Source: an uncultured Chitinophagaceae bacterium
GTDB lineage: Bacteria; Bacteroidota; Bacteroidia; Chitinophagales; Chitinophagaceae
Reading direction: 5' to 3'
DNA length: 64,000 nt
NCBI GenBank assembly: GCA_903870685.1
Contig: CAIQDX010000102.1
Location: 1 to 64,000 of the forward strand
Both the position numbers and the translations under genes were made by a program. This document shows positions 37,500 through 46,759 of the stretch, in pieces; position 1 is the first letter of the stretch; each line of letters starts with the position of its first letter. The notes under the pieces are model-generated. The model made no database searches. It worked only from the letters and a program-made list of their open reading frames with translations, and was not told where the DNA came from.

Positions 37500-40010
37500 T
37501 TATATTGGATCTACATCGGGCAAAATAGTTACACTGCGATAATTTTTATTTGTTTGAATGATCACTGTTTGTTGCTGTATTTCTCTTTTACAATGATTAA
37601 TAAGTGTTGCATCTTTTGGCAACTTCAACATGATCTCCCAAATATATTGATTGCGAATCCTGTCAACCACCGGTTGTGCAGGTCCATTCAAATAGTTGCT
37701 GTAATTGAGTTTCAGCCCCTGCATCATAATATTCGCAGCTTCTTCAGCAATATGTTTTTCTTTATGTTTGAAGATGATAGTTATTAAACGAGTGAACGGC
37801 GGATAGTGATATGCTTTACGACTTTCCAATTCGTAAACAAACAACTTTTTGTAATCATGTTCTTTTACAAATTGCAAAACAGGGTGATGCATATTGCTTA
37901 CTTGTACCAATACATTTCCTTTACCATCTTTACGACCGGCACGTCCACTTACCTGTTCCATTAGCTGAAATGCTCTTTCATTAACACGAAAATCTGTGAA
38001 GTTTAAAATGCCGTCTGCATCAATGATACCAACCAGATTAACATGTTCGAAATCCAAACCTTTTACCACCATTTGTGTGCCCACTAAAATATCAATACGC
38101 TGTTGCTCGAATAATTTAATCATGTTATCATGTGCATCTTTTCCTTTCACTGTATCATAATCCATGCGTGCAATTTTTGCATCGGGAAATTGTTCCACCA
38201 ATAGCTCTTCTATCTTTTCGGTACCAAAATTCTTCTGAATAAAATTATGACTTCCGCATGCTGCGCAAGTTGTAATGACCGGATAAGTTGTTCCACAATA
38301 ATGGCAACTTAATTTATTTTTTGCTTTGTGATAAGTCAATGTAACATCGCAATGTTGACATTGAGGGATCCATCCGCAAGTATTGCAGATCATGTACGGC
38401 GAATAACCTCTTCTATTCTGAAATAAGATGACTTGTTTTTTTTGTTGCAGCGATAATTCAATGGCAGCAATAAGTTGCGGTGATAATGCAATTTTTGATT
38501 TATCTTTTTGTGCGATCTTTTTTACATCAATTAATTCGATAGTTGGTAATTCAACATTGCCGTAACGTTCGTTTAAAACAACCAATCCATATTTATTTTG
38601 TGTGCAATTAAAATAACTTTCAACTGATGGTGTTGCACTGCCTAATAAAACTTTTGTCCCGCCATCGGCGGGAAATAAAGACGCATAATAAACTGCAGCA
38701 TCCCTTGCATGATAACGTGGTGCAGGCTCTTGTTGTTTAAAAGAAGCATCGTGTTCTTCATCAACAATAATTAATCCGAGATCTTGGAATGGTAAAAACA
38801 AAGATGATCTTGCACCCAGCACAGCTTTGGTTTCGCCGGTTTTTATTTTATTCCAAATTTCTACTCTTTCGTTTGGATTAAATTTGGAATGATAGATAGC
38901 AATTTGTCCGCCGAAATGTTTTTGCAAACGACGAATAATTTGTGAGGTCAATGCGATCTCCGGCAACAAATACAAAACTTGTTTTCCTTTTTTTATGTAT
39001 TCATCAATCAGTTGAATATACAATTGTGTTTTGCCGCTGGCAGTAACGCCGTGCAATAAACAAACTTGTTTTTCATCAAATACTTTTAATACTTCTTCGG
39101 CGGCTTGTTGTTGTGCAATTGAAAATTCGAAATCAATATTGGTATCTTTTGCAAGTGGTTTAATTCTGTCGATAGATCTTTTTTCTGCTATCAAAATCTT
39201 TTTATCTATCAACCCTTTTAGTTGTGCTGCAGTAGCATTTGATTTTTTTAATAATGCAGATTGAATGACCTCACCTTCGGTTTTTATTAAATGCAGATAA
39301 GATAAAAGCAGTTCCATTTGTTTGGGTGCTTTACTCCAGTTATTTAACAGATCGGCTAACTTTTCTTCATTGTGATAATCTGCATGAAGTGAAATAAATA
39401 CTTCTGTTTTTTCTTTGTATTTATCTTTCAGTTCTTCCCAAATAAAACAAACTTTTTTATCAATTAATTTCTTGATGACAGGATACACATGTGATGCATC
39501 CAGTAATTGTTGTACTTCACTCAAACGCAGTTCCTTCTTAACTTCCAGGGCTTCAGCAACAATATATTCTTCATCATTCAAATCAGAAAAATCAATACCA
39601 TATTCTTCATTCCAAATTAAAATACTTTCACTCGATAATTTTAAATTTGACGGAATAGCAGCTTGCATTACTTCGCCTTCGCTGCACATATAATAATTGG
39701 AAATCCATTGCCATAGTTGTAATTGTTTTTCGTACACCAATGGTTCATCATCCAAAATATTTAATAATTCTTTTGGCTCGAATGCAGCAGGTTTTTGCTG
39801 ATGAATATTTTTAATGATGCCTGCATATTTTTTATTACGCAATTGCACTTCAACTCTTATTCCAACTTTTGCAGCGTTTTGTAAATGCTGAGGAATGGCC
39901 CAAGTATAATTTGTAGGTAATGCCAATGGAATGATGACTTCGCAATAGAAACCCCCAACCTCTGAAGGGGAGTTTGAAAACAGCGTATTTTTTTCTTCTT
40001 GCTTACTCAT
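37500..40010 (-). CDS. priA: Primosomal protein N' (replication restart helicase PriA)
   Basis: An 836-residue 3'-to-5' DNA helicase that reloads the replisome at stalled forks. An N-terminal 3'-end-binding domain starts near YCEVIIPLALPTNYTW. Walker A is GVTASGKTQ, motif II VDEEHD, and a zinc module holds paired CxxC motifs (CNTCGW, CQHCD, CHYCG, CAACG). The C-terminal helicase lobe ends normally. Residues 1-22 are an unusual extension partly encoded by the small repeat at 39951-39974. Confidence 0.95.
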   Translation of the reverse strand: MSKQEEKNTLFSNSPSEVGGFYCEVIIPLALPTNYTWAIPQHLQNAAKVGIRVEVQLRNKKYAGIIKNIHQQKPAAFEPKELLNILDDEPLVYEKQLQLWQWISNYYMCSEGEVMQAAIPSNLKLSSESILIWNEEYGIDFSDLNDEEYIVAEALEVKKELRLSEVQQLLDASHVYPVIKKLIDKKVCFIWEELKDKYKEKTEVFISLHADYHNEEKLADLLNNWSKAPKQMELLLSYLHLIKTEGEVIQSALLKKSNATAAQLKGLIDKKILIAEKRSIDRIKPLAKDTNIDFEFSIAQQQAAEEVLKVFDEKQVCLLHGVTASGKTQLYIQLIDEYIKKGKQVLYLLPEIALTSQIIRRLQKHFGGQIAIYHSKFNPNERVEIWNKIKTGETKAVLGARSSLFLPFQDLGLIIVDEEHDASFKQQEPAPRYHARDAAVYYASLFPADGGTKVLLGSATPSVESYFNCTQNKYGLVVLNERYGNVELPTIELIDVKKIAQKDKSKIALSPQLIAAIELSLQQKKQVILFQNRRGYSPYMICNTCGWIPQCQHCDVTLTYHKAKNKLSCHYCGTTYPVITTCAACGSHNFIQKNFGTEKIEELLVEQFPDAKIARMDYDTVKGKDAHDNMIKLFEQQRIDILVGTQMVVKGLDFEHVNLVGIIDADGILNFTDFRVNERAFQLMEQVSGRAGRKDGKGNVLVQVSNMHHPVLQFVKEHDYKKLFVYELESRKAYHYPPFTRLITIIFKHKEKHIAEEAANIMMQGLKLNYSNYLNGPAQPVVDRIRNQYIWEIMLKLPKDATLINHCKREIQQQTVIIQTNKNYRSVTILPDVDPI
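39951..39974 (-). repeat. Small palindromic element translated within priA
   Basis: On the minus strand: AACTCCCCTTCAGAGGTTGG then GGGT. It is an inverted copy of the element at 40065-40086 (CCCCTttAGAGGTTaGGGG). In priA it encodes NSPSEVGGF near the N-terminus, before the conserved start of the domain. Confidence 0.7.
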
Positions 40011-40064
40011 AAAAATGCGAAATGCTAAAATACGCCAATAGTTTTTTTGAAGTTGAGATTCTTA

Positions 40065-40086
40065 TTCCCCTTTAGAGGTTAGGGGT
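40065..40086 (+). repeat. Small palindromic element overlapping the plsC stop
   Basis: TTCCCCTTTAGAGGTTAGGG then GT. On the minus strand its end supplies the last codon (Pro) and the TAA of plsC. It matches the inverted copy in priA at about 18 of 21 positions. Confidence 0.7.
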
Positions 40087-40828
40087 AAATTCGATAACGT
40101 TTTAATCCTTCGTCCATTAAATTATACACCAGTTGTTTCAGTTTCTGAATATCATCCATGGTATAATTATTTACTTCAACCTCATCTAAAAAAACTACCC
40201 TGCATTTTCCGGGAGTTAATGCGAAAATGCTTTTATAATGTAAACGGTCGATTGTGTCAATAAATAAAAGTGGTTTGATTGGAGTTTGTGTTTCGATGGC
40301 GATACGAAAAGCACCATCATAAAAATCTTTCAATGGTTTTCCTGTTTCATTAAATGTTCCTTCCGGAAAAATAAAAATAGAAATACCGTGATTGATAGCG
40401 GCTTTTAAAGCACGAACACTTTTAGATCTTCGTGTTGCGTCTCTTCTGTCAACCAGTATCACCGCGGCTTTATAGATCCATCCAAATACCGGAACTTTTA
40501 TCATTTCATATTTTCCTAACACTCTTAACGGTTGTTTGATAGCGGCAACTATCGGCGGAATATCCATGTACGAAATATGATTGGCAACAAAAATGTATTG
40601 CTGATCTTTATTATGAGGCGCTTCATAAATTTCTTTATGCCGAATGCCAATGCAGAAATACCAAGTTCTCGTCCACACCGAACAAATCTTATAAATAAAA
40701 TTTCCTCCTTTAATTCCAAATACCGAAGCAATTAAAACAAACGGAAGTACAGCAAACATGATGATGATAAAAACAAGCAATGCATAAATGCAATAAATAA
40801 ATTGTATTGGCTTGAGTAAAATTTTCAT
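40079..40828 (-). CDS. plsC: 1-acyl-sn-glycerol-3-phosphate acyltransferase
   Basis: A 249-residue membrane-bound enzyme with two N-terminal hydrophobic helices (about 10-42). The acyltransferase motif I NHISYMD and motif III FPEGTFNETGK are present. It adds the second acyl chain to lysophosphatidate in phospholipid synthesis. The stop codon lies in a small repeat element. It sits in a minus-strand series between ispE and priA, 68 nt from priA. Confidence 0.92.
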   Translation of the reverse strand: MKILLKPIQFIYCIYALLVFIIIMFAVLPFVLIASVFGIKGGNFIYKICSVWTRTWYFCIGIRHKEIYEAPHNKDQQYIFVANHISYMDIPPIVAAIKQPLRVLGKYEMIKVPVFGWIYKAAVILVDRRDATRRSKSVRALKAAINHGISIFIFPEGTFNETGKPLKDFYDGAFRIAIETQTPIKPLLFIDTIDRLHYKSIFALTPGKCRVVFLDEVEVNNYTMDDIQKLKQLVYNLMDEGLKRYRIYP

Positions 40829-40868
40829 TTATGTTTTAGAAAGGTTTTACATGAAGATAAAGATGTTA

Positions 40869-41714
40869 TTACAAAATTTGCATAAAATAATTTGAGGGGA
40901 AATTAATTTCAGGATGATTGTTTTTTTCGAAAATACCATACACAGTACTGCCGCTTCCACTCATTGAAACATAAGTTGCACCTGCATTGTAGAAGATTTT
41001 TTTTATTTGACGAATTGCAGAATATTCATTCATGACAGATTCTTCGAAATCATTTTTTAATAAATCTTTCCAATTTGCAACAGGTTGCTGAATAATATCT
41101 TTGATAGAACTCTTTGGTTGCTGCGGAATGATTTGAGCAAATGCCCAAGCAGTTGAAACATGAATACCAGGATTAACAATTACAAATTTATATGCGGAAA
41201 GATCAAGTTTAATTTCTTCCATCTTCTCTCCTCTTGATGTTGCAAAGCAGGGGCGATTGATAATAAAAAATGGACAATCACTTCCTAATTGCAAAGCATA
41301 ATTTATTAATTGTTCATCAGATAAATGAAGATCGAATTTTGTGTTCAATAATTTTAAAGTAAATGCAGCATCGGCACTGCCACCACCCAGTCCTGCACCC
41401 ATTGGAATATTTTTATGCAGATGAATTTTTACCGAAGGAAGTTTAGGAAAATTTTTTTTTAATAAATGGTATGCTTTAACGCAAAGATTATTTTTATGAT
41501 CGATCTCAACAGGTAAACCGCTATTTGAAAATTCAATCTTTAATTCATTGCTTTTTATTTCGGAGATACTGCAATCGGTATTATTTTGAATGATCTCTAC
41601 AACATCTTTTATTAAAATTGGATAGAATACAGTTTCCAAATCATGATAACCATCTTCTCTTTTGCGGATGATGTTTAATCCAAGATTTATTTTTGCATTG
41701 GGAAAACTGATCAT
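40869..41714 (-). CDS. ispE: 4-diphosphocytidyl-2-C-methyl-D-erythritol kinase
   Basis: A 281-residue GHMP kinase of the MEP pathway. The ATP loop is PMGAGLGGGSADAA, the N-terminus is FPNAKINLGLNIIRKREDGYH, and SGSGSTVYGIF is the late glycine-rich motif. It phosphorylates CDP-ME at the 2-hydroxyl. It is a partner of ispD at 17.9-18.6 kb. It lies 40 nt upstream of plsC on the same strand. Confidence 0.94.
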   Translation of the reverse strand: MISFPNAKINLGLNIIRKREDGYHDLETVFYPILIKDVVEIIQNNTDCSISEIKSNELKIEFSNSGLPVEIDHKNNLCVKAYHLLKKNFPKLPSVKIHLHKNIPMGAGLGGGSADAAFTLKLLNTKFDLHLSDEQLINYALQLGSDCPFFIINRPCFATSRGEKMEEIKLDLSAYKFVIVNPGIHVSTAWAFAQIIPQQPKSSIKDIIQQPVANWKDLLKNDFEESVMNEYSAIRQIKKIFYNAGATYVSMSGSGSTVYGIFEKNNHPEINFPSNYFMQIL

Positions 41715-41789
41715 TAAACTATGATTGAAAAGTTAGGATTAAAAGGAAAGGAAATTCGGTTATCATTATTAATCCTGTTAATCGTAGTT

Positions 41790-42377
41790 CTATTTTCTTT
41801 TATTAATCTCGTCTCTGATAGCTATAGCACGTATATAATCTTCGTGTTCTAACACGTCATTCAATAAACTTTGTAACTCATCCAAATTCATACTGGATAA
41901 GTCTTCTGTGCCACCGCCGGTTTCCTGAATACCAACAGGCTCTCCTTTTTTCTTCTTTTCAGAAGTATCATCCATTAAGATACCGGCACTTTCTAAAATA
42001 TGTTCGTACGTATAAATCGGACAACCAAATCTAACTGCTAAAGCCAATGCATCGCTTGTTCTGCTATCGATCTCAACAGTATCACGTTCACTGCTGCAAA
42101 CTAATTTCGAATAAAAAATCCCTTCCTGTAAATCGCTGATAACTATTTCCTGCAACTCTACATTAAAAGAGTTCATGAAATTTTTCATTAAGTCATGAGT
42201 CAATGGTCTGCTAGGTTGCATTCTTTCCAAAGCAACAGCAATGGCTTGTGCTTCAAAACCACCAATAACAATTGGCAAGCGACGTAAACCATTTATCTCG
42301 CCCAACACAACAGCATAAGAATGTGTTTGAGTGATACTGTGAGAAAGCGCAACAATTTCTAATTCGATCTTCTTCAT
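41790..42377 (-). CDS. Bifunctional nuclease-family protein (DUF151) with UvrB/C motif
   Basis: A 195-residue protein. Residues 1-135 form the DUF151 domain (LPIVIGGFEAQAIAVALE, EIDSRTSDALALAVRFGCPIY by position about 100-120). The C-terminal 35 residues (LDELQSLLNDVLEHEDYIRA then AIAIRDEI) match the UvrB/UvrC interaction helix pair. The combination is common in Bacteroidota. DUF151 proteins have weak nuclease activity in some bacteria. The ATG at 42377 was chosen; a GTG 3 codons earlier is possible. Confidence 0.85.
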   Translation of the reverse strand: MKKIELEIVALSHSITQTHSYAVVLGEINGLRRLPIVIGGFEAQAIAVALERMQPSRPLTHDLMKNFMNSFNVELQEIVISDLQEGIFYSKLVCSSERDTVEIDSRTSDALALAVRFGCPIYTYEHILESAGILMDDTSEKKKKGEPVGIQETGGGTEDLSSMNLDELQSLLNDVLEHEDYIRAIAIRDEINKRK

Positions 42378-42424
42378 AACGTCCACGAAAATAAATCAAA
42401 TTGAAACACAAACTGCATAAGCTA

Positions 42425-42470
42425 TAAAACAAAAATTCCATTCATTAAATTGAATGGAATTTTTGTTTTA
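42425..42470 (-). terminator. Terminator of etfA
   Basis: A perfect 20-bp stem (core AATTCCATTCA with TGAATGGAATT) and a 6-nt loop, 20 nt after the etfA stop. It separates the etf pair from the DUF151 gene. Confidence 0.88.
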
Positions 42471-42490
42471 TCTATTATTTAAATGATCAA

Positions 42491-43453
42491 CTAATTATTG
42501 TGCAATTTTTTGATCTCTGAAATTAATTGTGGAACTACTTCAAACGCATCTCCAACAATTCCATAATCAGCTGCTTTAAAGAATGGCGCTTCAGGATCTT
42601 TATTAATCACCACCATTACTTTACTTCTGTTCACTCCTGCCAAATGTTGAATCGCACCGGAGATACCAATAGCAATGTATAAGTTTGGAGCGATCTGTAA
42701 ACCTGTTTGTCCAACATGTTCGTGATGTGGTCTCCAGTCTGCATCAGCAACGGGTCTGCTACAAGCTGTTGCTGCATGCAATTCGTGCGCAAGTTCTTCG
42801 ATCATTCCCCAATTCTCAGGACCTTTCATACCACGTCCTGCACTTACAACAATATCAGCTTCTGATAATGGAACTTCACCACTTACTTTATTAACTGCCG
42901 TAACTTTTATTTTAGCTGCTTCGACAGTTGCATTTAATGTTTCAACTGTTGCAGTTCCATCTGCACTTGTAACATGAAAACTATTTGGATTTAAAGAAAT
43001 AATTTTTATTGCAGTTGCAATATTTACATTGGCGAATGCTTTACCGCTGAAGACAGATTTCTTTACAACAAAACCATTCGAAGTATCAGGTAATGCAATG
43101 GCACCTGCAACCAATCCTGCTTTAAGTTTTGCTGAAATCCTTGCGGCTATTGCTTTTCCTGTTGTATTATGACTGATCACAACAACAGTTGCATTAGTTG
43201 CTGCAACAGCTTCTTCAATTACTTTAGTATATACATGTGCATCAACATGATTCAAAGTTTCATTGGCAACATGATGCACTTTTGTTACACCATATTTTCC
43301 CAAAGCACTTAAATCATCATTCACAGTTCCCAAAACAATTGCTTCGGCATTGGTGCCAATTTGTGCTGCTAATTTTACGCCGTAGGTTAATACTTCGTAA
43401 GAAGATTTCTTGATATGATTTTCTGTTTGATCAACAAATATTAATACTGACAT
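42491..43453 (-). CDS. etfA: Electron transfer flavoprotein alpha subunit
   Basis: A 320-residue FAD-binding subunit. The C-terminal FAD domain shows SAGRGMKGPENW, ATACSRPVADADW, VGQTGLQIAPNLYIAIGISG (about 236-255) and INKDPEAPFFKAADYGIVGD. With EtfB it carries electrons from acyl-CoA dehydrogenases to the quinone pool. etfB lies 83 nt upstream, so the two form an operon ending at a strong terminator. Confidence 0.95.
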   Translation of the reverse strand: MSVLIFVDQTENHIKKSSYEVLTYGVKLAAQIGTNAEAIVLGTVNDDLSALGKYGVTKVHHVANETLNHVDAHVYTKVIEEAVAATNATVVVISHNTTGKAIAARISAKLKAGLVAGAIALPDTSNGFVVKKSVFSGKAFANVNIATAIKIISLNPNSFHVTSADGTATVETLNATVEAAKIKVTAVNKVSGEVPLSEADIVVSAGRGMKGPENWGMIEELAHELHAATACSRPVADADWRPHHEHVGQTGLQIAPNLYIAIGISGAIQHLAGVNRSKVMVVINKDPEAPFFKAADYGIVGDAFEVVPQLISEIKKLHNN

Positions 43454-43536
43454 ATTTCTGATATTAAATGGTAAATGCTAAATTTTAAATGATTGATGTT
43501 TCATAAACTTTTTTTCTACACTTTAGAAGTTAGAGA

Positions 43537-44280
43537 TTAAATCGCTTTTGCTTCTTCGTGTAATAATCTCACCAACTCTGCAACATTATCAGCCGCAACT
43601 AATTTAACTCCTGCTTTTGCCGGAGGTAATTCAAAACTTACCAAAGAGGTCAATGCATCAACAGCAATAGGTTCTACAACTTTCAATGGTTTAGTTCTTG
43701 CAGCCATAATTCCACGCATGTTTGGAATACGTTGTTCGGCAACACCTTTCTGGCAACTTACCACTACAGGCAATGAAACTTCATTTGTTTCTTCACCACC
43801 TTCTATCTCCCGATCAATAGTTGCAACGGTCCCATTCAAATCAAATTTTGTGGCCAATGAAACATAAGCTACGTCAATCAATTCTGCAACGAAACCACCA
43901 ATTGAAGAACCGTTATAATCAATTGTTTCTTTTCCGGTCAATATCAAATCATATGCACCTTCTTTTGCAACAGCTGCAATTTGCGATGCAATAAAATAAC
44001 TGTCGCTGCTATCTGCATTTACACGAATAGCCTCATCACCGCCTAATGCCAATGCTTTGCGGATAATTGGATCATAATCCGCACCACCAACACTTATCAA
44101 ATGCAAAACAATACTTGCATCTTTTTCTTTTAATTCCAAAGCTCTAACTAATGCATTCCATTCGTCAGATGGATTGATGATCCATTGCACACCGGCATCA
44201 TCAAACTTTGTATTACCATCTTTGAAAGCTATTTTTGAAGTAGTGTCGGGAGTTTTACTGATGCAAACTAAAATTTTCAT
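43537..44280 (-). CDS. etfB: Electron transfer flavoprotein beta subunit
   Basis: A 247-residue subunit starting MKILVCISKTPDTTSKI, with the AMP-binding region (ALALGGDEAIRV, DLILTGKETIDYNGSSIGG by position about 120-138) and the recognition loop near IMAARTKPLKV. It pairs with EtfA. A full promoter lies 50-80 nt upstream. The region just after its stop resembles a decayed copy of the CCCCTTTAGAGG element. Confidence 0.95.
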   Translation of the reverse strand: MKILVCISKTPDTTSKIAFKDGNTKFDDAGVQWIINPSDEWNALVRALELKEKDASIVLHLISVGGADYDPIIRKALALGGDEAIRVNADSSDSYFIASQIAAVAKEGAYDLILTGKETIDYNGSSIGGFVAELIDVAYVSLATKFDLNGTVATIDREIEGGEETNEVSLPVVVSCQKGVAEQRIPNMRGIMAARTKPLKVVEPIAVDALTSLVSFELPPAKAGVKLVAADNVAELVRLLHEEAKAI

Positions 44281-44330
44281 GAGCTGAATTTTATATCGTC
44301 AAATAATTTAGTTGTTTATGCAACTATTTG

Positions 44331-44360
44331 CAAATATAGGGTTGTTTTTATTGCAGCAAA
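44331..44360 (-). promoter_or_regulatory. Promoter of etfBA
   Basis: On the minus strand TTTG (44357-44360), 18 nt, then TATATTTG (44331-44338): a full match to the Bacteroidota consensus. The leader to the etfB ATG would be about 45 nt. Confidence 0.62.
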
Positions 44361-44389
44361 ACTTTGAAGGAAAATAATTTTAAACATTT

Positions 44390-44701
44390 ATGAACAGAAT
44401 AGAACGTCTACTTGAATTTTTAAACGCAACACCAAAAGATAATTTTCTGCGACATGCTTTGGCATTGGAATATTTGAAAATAAATGAAGATGAAAAAGGA
44501 AAAGAATTATTTCTTGAAATATTAAATGAATCGCCTGATTATATTGGTTCATATTATCATTTAGCTAAACTGTTTGAAAAATTAAATGATAGAGAATCTG
44601 CCATCAATTGGTATGAAAAAGGAATGGCAGCTGCTAAAGAAGCAAAAGACCAACATGCTTATAATGAATTACAGGGAGCTTATGAAGATTTGATTTATTG
44701 A
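44390..44701 (+). CDS. Small TPR protein
   Basis: A 103-residue all-helical protein with two or three tetratricopeptide units (FLRHALALEYLKINEDEKGK, SYYHLAKLFEKLNDRESAIN WYEKG by position about 52-76). TPR proteins mediate protein contacts; no partner can be named. It is divergent from etfB and 90 nt upstream of hutU on the same strand. Confidence 0.82.
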   Translation: MNRIERLLEFLNATPKDNFLRHALALEYLKINEDEKGKELFLEILNESPDYIGSYYHLAKLFEKLNDRESAINWYEKGMAAAKEAKDQHAYNELQGAYEDLIY

Positions 44702-44791
44702 TAATAGATTTTTACTTCGCTAAATAATTTCCATTCACCTACAAATCAATTTAATACTTAACTTTAATTCAACGAATAAACGATTATTGCT

Positions 44792-46492
44792 ATGAATACC
44801 GAAAGAAAGTACGACCCTGTTAAGTACAAAACACCTACAGGAACTTCACTCAATTGTAAAGGATGGATTCAGGAAGCTGCATTAAGAATGCTGTTAAATA
44901 ATTTGAATCCTGAAGTTGCTGAACGTCCCGATGATCTGATAGTTTACGGTGGAAGAGGTAAAGCTGCACGTAATTTCGAATCACTCGATCTCATCATCAA
45001 AGCATTAAAAGAAATTGAGAATGATGAAACATTATTAATTCAAAGCGGTAAACCTGTTGGTATTTTAAAAACACATGTTGATGCACCACGTGTGCTGATT
45101 TCTAATTCTCAACTCGTTCCTCGTTGGGCAACATGGAAACATTTTAATGAATTAGAAAAGAAAGGTTTGATGATGTATGGACAAATGACTGCAGGAAGTT
45201 GGATCTATATCGGCTCGCAAGGAATTGTTCAGGGAACCTATGAAACCTATGCAGCCATTGCAACAAAACATTTTGGTGGAACATTGAAACATACTTTAAA
45301 TGTAACCGCAGGATTAGGTGGCATGGGTGGCGCACAACCATTATCCATTACAATGAACGAAGGTGTTGCATTGATCGCAGAAGTGGAAGAATGGCGAATT
45401 GATAAAAGACTCGAAACAAAATATCTTGATGAAAAAATTATAAATATTGATGAGGCCATAGATAAAGCGATCGAATATAAAAAAGCAGGTGCTGCAAAAA
45501 GTATTGGTGTTTTATGTAATGCAGTAAATTTGTTGGAAAGATTAATTGAAAGAAATATTATTCCTGATACATTAACAGATCAAACATCTGCACATGATCC
45601 TTTAATTGGTTATTGGCCGCATGAATTATCTTATAAAGAAGCAAAAGAATTGCGTGCCGAAAATCCGCAGCTTTATACAAGCTACGCATATAAGAGCATG
45701 TATCTGCATGTTCAGTTGATGTTGAAATTAATGGACAAAGGTTCTATCACATTCGACTATGGAAATAATATTCGTGCAAGAGCAAATGAACACGAACGTA
45801 ATAATCCCGATTCAAGATTAACACATCATACTTGTTATGATTTTCCGGGATTTGTTCCGGCATATATCCGTCCATTATTCTGCGAAGGAAAAGGGCCATT
45901 TCGTTGGGCAGCTTTAAGTGGTGATGCCAATGATATTGCAGTAACAGATGAAGTTATTCTTAATTTATTTCCGCAAAACGAAGGATTAATTCGTTGGATG
46001 AAAATGGCAAAAGAAAGAATTGCATTTCAAGGATTGCCTGCAAGAATTTGTTGGCTAGGACAAGGCGAAAGAGAAAAAGCAGGATTGGCATTTAATGAAT
46101 TGGTTCGTACCGGAAAAGTAAAAGCTCCCATTGTTATTGGAAGAGATCATCTCGATACCGGTTCTGTTGCATCACCAAACAGAGAAACAGAATCTATGCT
46201 TGATGGCAGTGATGCCGTTGCCGATTGGCCAATATTAAATGCATTGGTAAATACTGCAGGCGGTGCCAGTTGGGTTAGTCTGCATCAAGGTGGAGGTGTT
46301 GGCATGGGTTACAGTATTCATGCAGGAATGGTAATTGTTGCCGATGGTACCGATGCAGCAGCAGCAAGACTTTCAAGAGTTTTAAGAAACGATCCTGGTA
46401 TGGGCGTTATTCGCCATGCCGATGCAGGATATGATATTGCAAAAGATACTGCAAGGGAACATGGATTAAATATTACGGATAGATTGAAATAA
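44792..46492 (+). CDS. hutU: Urocanate hydratase
   Basis: A 566-residue NAD-dependent enzyme of histidine breakdown that hydrates urocanate to imidazolonepropionate. The NAD site [23 protein letters not shown] and the C-terminal [15 protein letters not shown] blocks are intact. The length is normal. hutH, hutI and a formiminoglutamate hydrolase are not neighbours, so the pathway genes are dispersed. Confidence 0.96.
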   Translation: MNTERKYDPVKYKTPTGTSLNCKGWIQEAALRMLLNNLNPEVAERPDDLIVYGGRGKAARNFESLDLIIKALKEIENDETLLIQSGKPVGILKTHVDAPRVLISNSQLVPRWATWKHFNELEKKGLMMYGQMTAGSWIYIGSQGIVQGTYETYAAIATKHFGGTLKHTLNVTAGLGGMGGAQPLSITMNEGVALIAEVEEWRIDKRLETKYLDEKIINIDEAIDKAIEYKKAGAAKSIGVLCNAVNLLERLIERNIIPDTLTDQTSAHDPLIGYWPHELSYKEAKELRAENPQLYTSYAYKSMYLHVQLMLKLMDKGSITFDYGNNIRARANEHERNNPDSRLTHHTCYDFPGFVPAYIRPLFCEGKGPFRWAALSGDANDIAVTDEVILNLFPQNEGLIRWMKMAKERIAFQGLPARICWLGQGEREKAGLAFNELVRTGKVKAPIVIGRDHLDTGSVASPNRETESMLDGSDAVADWPILNALVNTAGGASWVSLHQGGGVGMGYSIHAGMVIVADGTDAAAARLSRVLRNDPGMGVIRHADAGYDIAKDTAREHGLNITDRLK

Positions 46493-46727
46493 TATTTTAT
46501 AGAGAGAAAGTGAATTGTTTTTTGATTGATAATTTTCAAAGTAATAATCAGTTTGCATATTACTAAATGTTTTAATGACGATAAGTAATTAAATATTTCT
46601 ATGACTAAGTTTCGTTTCAATCAATCTTGTATTCTATAAAATGTTAAAAATAAAAGTTAGTAATAATTAAAGCTTAAGTCTACCGATTTCTTATCAATCT
46701 CTATTTTAATTTTTGCCATTATTAAGG

Positions 46728-46735
46728 TATGTTTG
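46728..46735 (+). promoter_or_regulatory. Candidate -7 box for DUF2723 gene
   Basis: TATGTTTG, a perfect TAnnTTTG match, 25 nt before the ATG at 46760. No TTG at the usual -33 distance. Confidence 0.45.
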
Positions 46736-46759
46736 CCCCACTCTTAAAAACCAAGACCA

